Positions 6,010 through 8,735 of a DNA stretch of 8,735 bases are shown here, piece by piece (position 1 is the first letter of the stretch; every line of letters begins with the position of its first letter). Position numbers and translations under genes: made by a program. This DNA is from Sphingomonas sp. (lineage in GTDB: Bacteria; Pseudomonadota; Alphaproteobacteria; Sphingomonadales; Sphingomonadaceae). The notes below the pieces were generated by a model. The model was not told the DNA's origin and made no database searches. It saw only the letters and a list, made by a program, of their open reading frames with translations. The stretch lies in assembly GCA_021154945.1 (NCBI GenBank), contig JAJNQF010000401.1:1-8735 (forward strand), written 5' to 3'.

Positions 6010-6906
6010 CTAGACCTTCCGCGTCCGCCCGCACGGGCCGAGCGCGGCCAGCACATAGGCGTAATCCTCTCGCGCGATCGTCGCGTCGGCGGCTTCCAGC
6101 GACGCGGTGCTCCGCTCGGGCAGTGTCTGCGGCAATGCGCACGCCATCCGGTACCACAGCAACGTCTCGGGCGCCGGCGGTGCGGCGGATTCGTCGACGA
6201 TCTCGCTCAGCGCGACCGCCCAGCGTGGCTGTTCGCCCGGACGGCGCAGGACCGACAGCGACACCGGACGCTGGTCCGCGGTGGTCAGGAAGATTTGCGT
6301 CTCGCCCTCGCCGGGTAGCGCGCCCGCGACGTGGAATGCGTTGCCGATCCCGGTGATGACCGGCGGCGCGTCGCTTGCCAATGCGTCCTTGGCGATCTTC
6401 CGCGCGCGCGCATCGGCGGTCGGCGTCCAGTCGAGCTGCGCGTCGGGCGCTATCAGCTGGACCTGGTTGACCGCGCCCGGCACTGGCCGCGCGAAGATCA
6501 GCACGCGTGCCTTCTTGAACTTCGGCACGCGACCGGCCGAATCGGGGGCGACGTCGAGCAAATAGCCGATTCGCGGCGGCAGCCCATCCGCCCCCCGGAT
6601 CAGCGCCGTTACGTCGACCTCGACATATAGTCGGACTAAACCCGGCGCGAGGTTCGGGGCTTCGGCGGGCTTGATCTTCGCGGTCGATCGCACCGTCGCA
6701 TCGGCTATCACCGGCGCGGACAGCACCAGGTCGGCGATGTCGGCATACCCGATCCCGCCGGCGCCATCCTGCTGCACCGCATCACGAGAAACCGACGCGT
6801 TACCGGGAGAAACCTGGGCTGGTGGAGGCATCTGTCCGGCATGGACGGGGAGCGCGACGAGCGCGATCGACAGGGCCGAAGCCGTAACGTGAAACAATGG
6901 ATTCAT
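6010..6906 (-). CDS. Exported protein of unknown function
   Basis: A 298-residue protein with a clear Sec signal peptide (residues 1-23, hydrophobic ASALSIALVALP, cleavage likely after VHA), so it is periplasmic or secreted. I do not recognise a named domain. Visible features are an ordered middle part, with LYVEVDVTALIRG (~93-105), IGYLLDVAPDSAGRVPKFKKARVLIFARP (in two parts, ~113-141), QLIAPDAQLDWTP (~150-162) and ETQIFLTTADQRPVSLSVLRRPG (~202-224). Near the C-terminus, Cys256 (MACALP) and Cys292 (LGPCG) are the only two cysteines in the mature protein and could form a disulfide. I recall similar uncharacterised proteins in other sphingomonads, suggesting a conserved lineage-specific family. 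The ATG at 6906 has no strong Shine-Dalgarno site. The gene runs divergently from tonB across a 224-base gap; a functional link with TonB transport is possible but unsupported. Confidence 0.85.
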   Translation of the reverse strand: MNPLFHVTASALSIALVALPVHAGQMPPPAQVSPGNASVSRDAVQQDGAGGIGYADIADLVLSAPVIADATVRSTAKIKPAEAPNLAPGLVRLYVEVDVTALIRGADGLPPRIGYLLDVAPDSAGRVPKFKKARVLIFARPVPGAVNQVQLIAPDAQLDWTPTADARARKIAKDALASDAPPVITGIGNAFHVAGALPGEGETQIFLTTADQRPVSLSVLRRPGEQPRWAVALSEIVDESAAPPAPETLLWYRMACALPQTLPERSTASLEAADATIAREDYAYVLAALGPCGRTRKV

Positions 6907-7130
6907 GCCGACAGGCTACGCGACCCAAGCTGAACGATACAGAAATAATTCTGCCATCTAGCGGTTGTAAGTTTGTTGCGTCTGACAAAGCGTTTGCGTG
7001 TCGCATGACGTGGCGATAGGACTTGGCGAATGCCCCGTGGTTATTCCGGCCAACGGCAGACGCATGTGTCGCGTACCGAGTACGGACATGTGCGTACGGA
7101 GCAGGCAGATTAAGGGAGTGTCGTTTCTGA
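6907..7130. promoter_or_regulatory. Divergent control region upstream of tonB and the exported-protein gene
   Basis: These 224 bases should contain both promoters. An A/T-rich patch with a short palindrome, CAGAA-ATAA-TTCTG (6940-6953), lies 34-47 bases before the minus-strand ATG. Towards tonB there are two TTGCGT words (6976 and 6994), the second 15 bases from GATAGG (7015-7020), a weak promoter-like pair. The tonB Shine-Dalgarno AAGGGAG (7112-7118) is 12 nt from the ATG, rather far. No clear Fur-box-like match was found. Confidence 0.4.
7063..7101 (+). repeat. CATGTG / CGTAC repeated words in the tonB leader
   Basis: CATGTG occurs at 7063 and 7087, each followed by a CGTAC word (7072 and 7093; the segments CGTACCGAG and CGTACGGAG differ at one base). 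A GTACG at 7080-7084 can pair with either one: CGTAC-CGA-GTACG (7072-7084), or GTACG with the CGTAC at 7093-7097. The two hairpins exclude each other. This could be a direct-repeat operator or a small leader RNA switch, or chance. Confidence 0.35.
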
Positions 7131-7811
7131 ATGGCCTATACTGACCAGAAGATGTCCGGAGGCAAAATCGTCGCGATCGTGATCGTCGCGCTGATTCATG
7201 CGGCCTTGGGCTACGCTTTCGTCACGGGCCTCGCGTACCAGTACGTGAAAAAGGCCCAAGAAAAGATGGCGACGTTCGACGTGGAGCCGCCGCCGCCGCC
7301 GCCTCCGCCCGACGAGCCCCCGCCGCCGCCACCTGACCAGCCAAACCTGCCGCCGCCACCGACCACGGTCGTGACGCCGCCGCCAGTGGTCGTGACCCCG
7401 CAGCCTGCGCCTGCGATCACCACGTCGACGATCATCCCTCGGTTCCAGCCGACGGCTCCGCCTGCGCCTCCCGCGCCGCCGGCTCCGCCAGCAGCACCGG
7501 CACCACCAGTCGTCAGCAAGGCGGCCGGTGCAAAGGGTGATCCCGCACAGTGGGTGTCGACGGACGACTATCCGCCGAGCTCGCTCCGCGCCGAGGAAGA
7601 AGGCACGGTCGGGATCGCTTGGGACATCAACACCCAGGGTCGCGTCGAGAATTGCCGCGTCACGTCGTCGAGCGGATCGTCTGCGCTGGATCGGGCCGCT
7701 TGCGCCGCGATCACACGGCGTGGTCGGTATTCGCCGGCAGTGGACACGGCGGGCAACCCGATCCGGTCGAGCTCTTCGCGTCGCGTGACGTGGAAGATCC
7801 CGCCCCAGTAA
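7131..7811 (+). CDS. tonB: TonB family energy-transducing protein
   Basis: TonB spans the periplasm and passes proton-motive force from ExbB/ExbD in the inner membrane to outer-membrane TonB-dependent receptors. This 226-residue protein has a short cytoplasmic N-terminus, one membrane anchor (~12-34, KIVAIVIVALIHAALGYAF) with His23 placed like the functional anchor His of E. coli TonB, a Pro-rich periplasmic spacer (~52-127, with runs of eight and six prolines), and a C-terminal TonB domain (~140-226) with DYPPSSLRAEEEGTVGIAW, then NCRVTSSSGSSALDRAAC, and a final TWKIP strand. Cys175 and Cys191 are likely to pair. The ATG at 7131 follows AAGGGAG. exbB follows after 68 bases, so they form an operon. 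The CCG-rich tract makes a long Gly-rich shadow frame on the other strand, which is not a gene. Confidence 0.93.
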   Translation: MAYTDQKMSGGKIVAIVIVALIHAALGYAFVTGLAYQYVKKAQEKMATFDVEPPPPPPPPDEPPPPPPDQPNLPPPPTTVVTPPPVVVTPQPAPAITTSTIIPRFQPTAPPAPPAPPAPPAAPAPPVVSKAAGAKGDPAQWVSTDDYPPSSLRAEEEGTVGIAWDINTQGRVENCRVTSSSGSSALDRAACAAITRRGRYSPAVDTAGNPIRSSSSRRVTWKIPPQ

Positions 7812-7879
7812 TTTGGTGCCATAACCGCCGCAGCTTTCGTTTCAGATATAGACCTATATAGTCAGAGGACTAACCGATC
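7812..7879 (+). promoter_or_regulatory. tonB-exbB spacer with 14-bp A/T-rich palindrome
   Basis: The 68-base spacer contains ATATAG-AC-CTATAT (7846-7859), unusually A/T-rich for this DNA, ending 20 bases before the exbB ATG. Its TATATA (7855-7860) could act as a -10 box, although no good -35 is found 16-18 bases upstream. The exbB ribosome site AGAGGA lies at 7864-7869, 10 nt from the ATG. An internal promoter or protein-binding site is possible. Confidence 0.35.
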
Positions 7880-8674
7880 ATGATCACCACCATTCTTGCG
7901 GCGGCCGGGACCGCCGCTGCCGACGCCAACCCGTACGGCCTCCAGGCCGCACTTCGCGAAGGCGGCCTGATCTCGCAGACCGTGTTCGGCATCCTCGTGC
8001 TGATGTCGGTCGTGTCGTTCTACATCCTGTTCTCGAAGCTGTTCGAGCAGCAGAAGATCATCGGTCAGGGCAAGCGCGTCCGTCAGGCCTTCTGGTCGTC
8101 GAACAGCCTTCGCGAAGGTTCGGCCAAGCTCGAGAAGAACTCGGCCTACAAGCAGATCGTCGACGACGGTCTGGCCGCTCAGGAACAGCATTCGAAGCTG
8201 ACCGATCCGGTCGAGGCCCATGACTGGCTGCACGGTTCGCTCGCGCGTTCGGAAGCTGCGATCAACTCGAAGCTGGGTGGCGGTCTCGCCTTCCTCGCAA
8301 CGGTCGGTTCGGTTTCGCCGTTCATCGGTCTGTTCGGTACGGTTATCGGCATCTACCGCGCACTCGTGAAGATCGGGGCATCGGGTCAGGCATCGATCGA
8401 CAAGGTCGCAGGGCCGGTCGGTGAAGCGCTGATCATGACCGCACTGGGTCTCGTCGTCGCGGTTCCTGCCGTGCTGTCGTACAACTGGCTGCAGCGTCGT
8501 AACAAGTCGATCGCAGAGGACCTGTCGGCCTTCTCGAACGACGTGCTCGGCTTCTTGGCATCGAACGGTGCCGTGCGTCCGATCACCGCTTCGGGCGTCA
8601 AGCCGGTCGTGGCCAAGCCTGCCACGGCAACCACGACTGCCGGTCAGACCGGTGGCGTGCCGCGCGCTAACTAA
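7880..8674 (+). CDS. exbB: ExbB, MotA/TolQ/ExbB proton channel family
   Basis: ExbB forms the inner-membrane pentamer that, with ExbD, uses proton flow to drive TonB. This 264-residue protein has three membrane segments in the expected places: ~34-53 (TVFGILVLMSVVSFYILFSK), ~136-158 (including GSVSPFIGLFGTVIGIY) and ~181-204 (GEALIMTALGLVVAVPAVL). Glu182 in GEAL matches the conserved channel Glu of the family. The large cytoplasmic loop (~54-135) separates segments 1 and 2. The start has an Ala-rich hydrophobic stretch (ILAAAGTAAADA) that could be a signal-like extension. The C-terminal ~30 residues are low-complexity Ala/Thr/Pro/Lys. TolQ is the main alternative, but the adjacent tonB favours ExbB. 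Codons lean towards GGT, CGT and GTT more than in neighbouring genes, suggesting high expression. exbD probably lies beyond the right edge. Confidence 0.93.
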   Translation: MITTILAAAGTAAADANPYGLQAALREGGLISQTVFGILVLMSVVSFYILFSKLFEQQKIIGQGKRVRQAFWSSNSLREGSAKLEKNSAYKQIVDDGLAAQEQHSKLTDPVEAHDWLHGSLARSEAAINSKLGGGLAFLATVGSVSPFIGLFGTVIGIYRALVKIGASGQASIDKVAGPVGEALIMTALGLVVAVPAVLSYNWLQRRNKSIAEDLSAFSNDVLGFLASNGAVRPITASGVKPVVAKPATATTTAGQTGGVPRAN

Positions 8675-8684
8675 GACGCGAGAA

Positions 8685-8716
8685 AGGCGGGGCTGGTGTT
8701 CGCAGCAGCTCCGCTT
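8685..8716 (+). promoter_or_regulatory. Stem-loop just after exbB
   Basis: Bases 8685-8695 pair with 8706-8716 to give an 11-bp stem (two G-U pairs) with a 10-base loop, starting 10 bases after the exbB stop. Pyrimidine-rich CCTTCCC follows, but no true U tract. It may be a partial terminator or an mRNA-stabilising structure separating exbB from the next gene of the operon, or part of the downstream ribosome-binding region. The window ends 19 bases later. Confidence 0.5.
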
Positions 8717-8735
8717 CCTTCCCGCCGGCGGTGCC

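Noticed and set aside
6940..6953. CAGAA-ATAA-TTCTG as a Fur-type iron operator
   Set aside because: It does not match the Fur box pattern and lies nearer the divergent exported-protein gene; left as an unassigned short palindrome.
7211..7519. Gly-rich minus-strand frame opposite tonB
   Set aside because: Exact shadow of the CCG-coded polyproline region of tonB.

Overview
The window is GC-rich DNA from an alphaproteobacterium, most likely a sphingomonad (Sphingomonas or a close relative). This rests on three things: the gene types and their order (tonB-exbB with a Pro-rich TonB; DUF1285, CoA-type Nudix and CCA transferase overlapping head to tail; folB followed by a tiny SDR-like protein), GTG starts, and palindromic intergenic repeats of kinds common in that group. 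No database search was possible, so the taxonomic call is inference.

Layout. (1) Bases 2-1654, plus strand: 3' part of a PAS-GGDEF-EAL cyclic-di-GMP protein, cut by the window edge. It has a full set of EAL residues but a GGDQF signature. (2) Bases 1655-1897: convergent intergenic gap with an 86-bp palindromic repeat and an octanucleotide tandem array running into the end of cca. (3) Bases 1898-4800, minus strand: a compact cluster transcribed right to left, namely GNAT acetyltransferase, DUF1285 protein, CoA-pyrophosphatase-like Nudix hydrolase and CCA tRNA nucleotidyltransferase. The last three overlap and are almost certainly translated from one message. (4) Bases 4801-5163: divergent intergenic region built around a 129-bp nested palindrome. 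(5) Bases 5164-5827, plus strand: folB and, 4 nt later, a 95-residue protein that looks like the C-terminal slice of a short-chain dehydrogenase without the catalytic part. (6) Bases 5828-6009: a second convergent gap with a second copy of the first palindrome family. (7) Bases 6010-6906, minus strand: exported protein of unknown function. (8) Bases 6907-7130: divergent control region. (9) Bases 7131-8674, plus strand: tonB and exbB, the start of an energy-transduction operon that probably continues with exbD beyond the window. A strong stem-loop follows exbB.

Most of this is ordinary chromosomal housekeeping DNA. I see no phage, transposase, CRISPR, toxin-antitoxin or defence genes, and no clearly new system. 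The observations most worth a second look are the mini-SDR protein beside folB, the placement of the palindromic repeats (one family at convergent 3' ends, the other between divergent starts), the octamer array across the cca stop codon, the GGDQF change, and the stem-loop after exbB.
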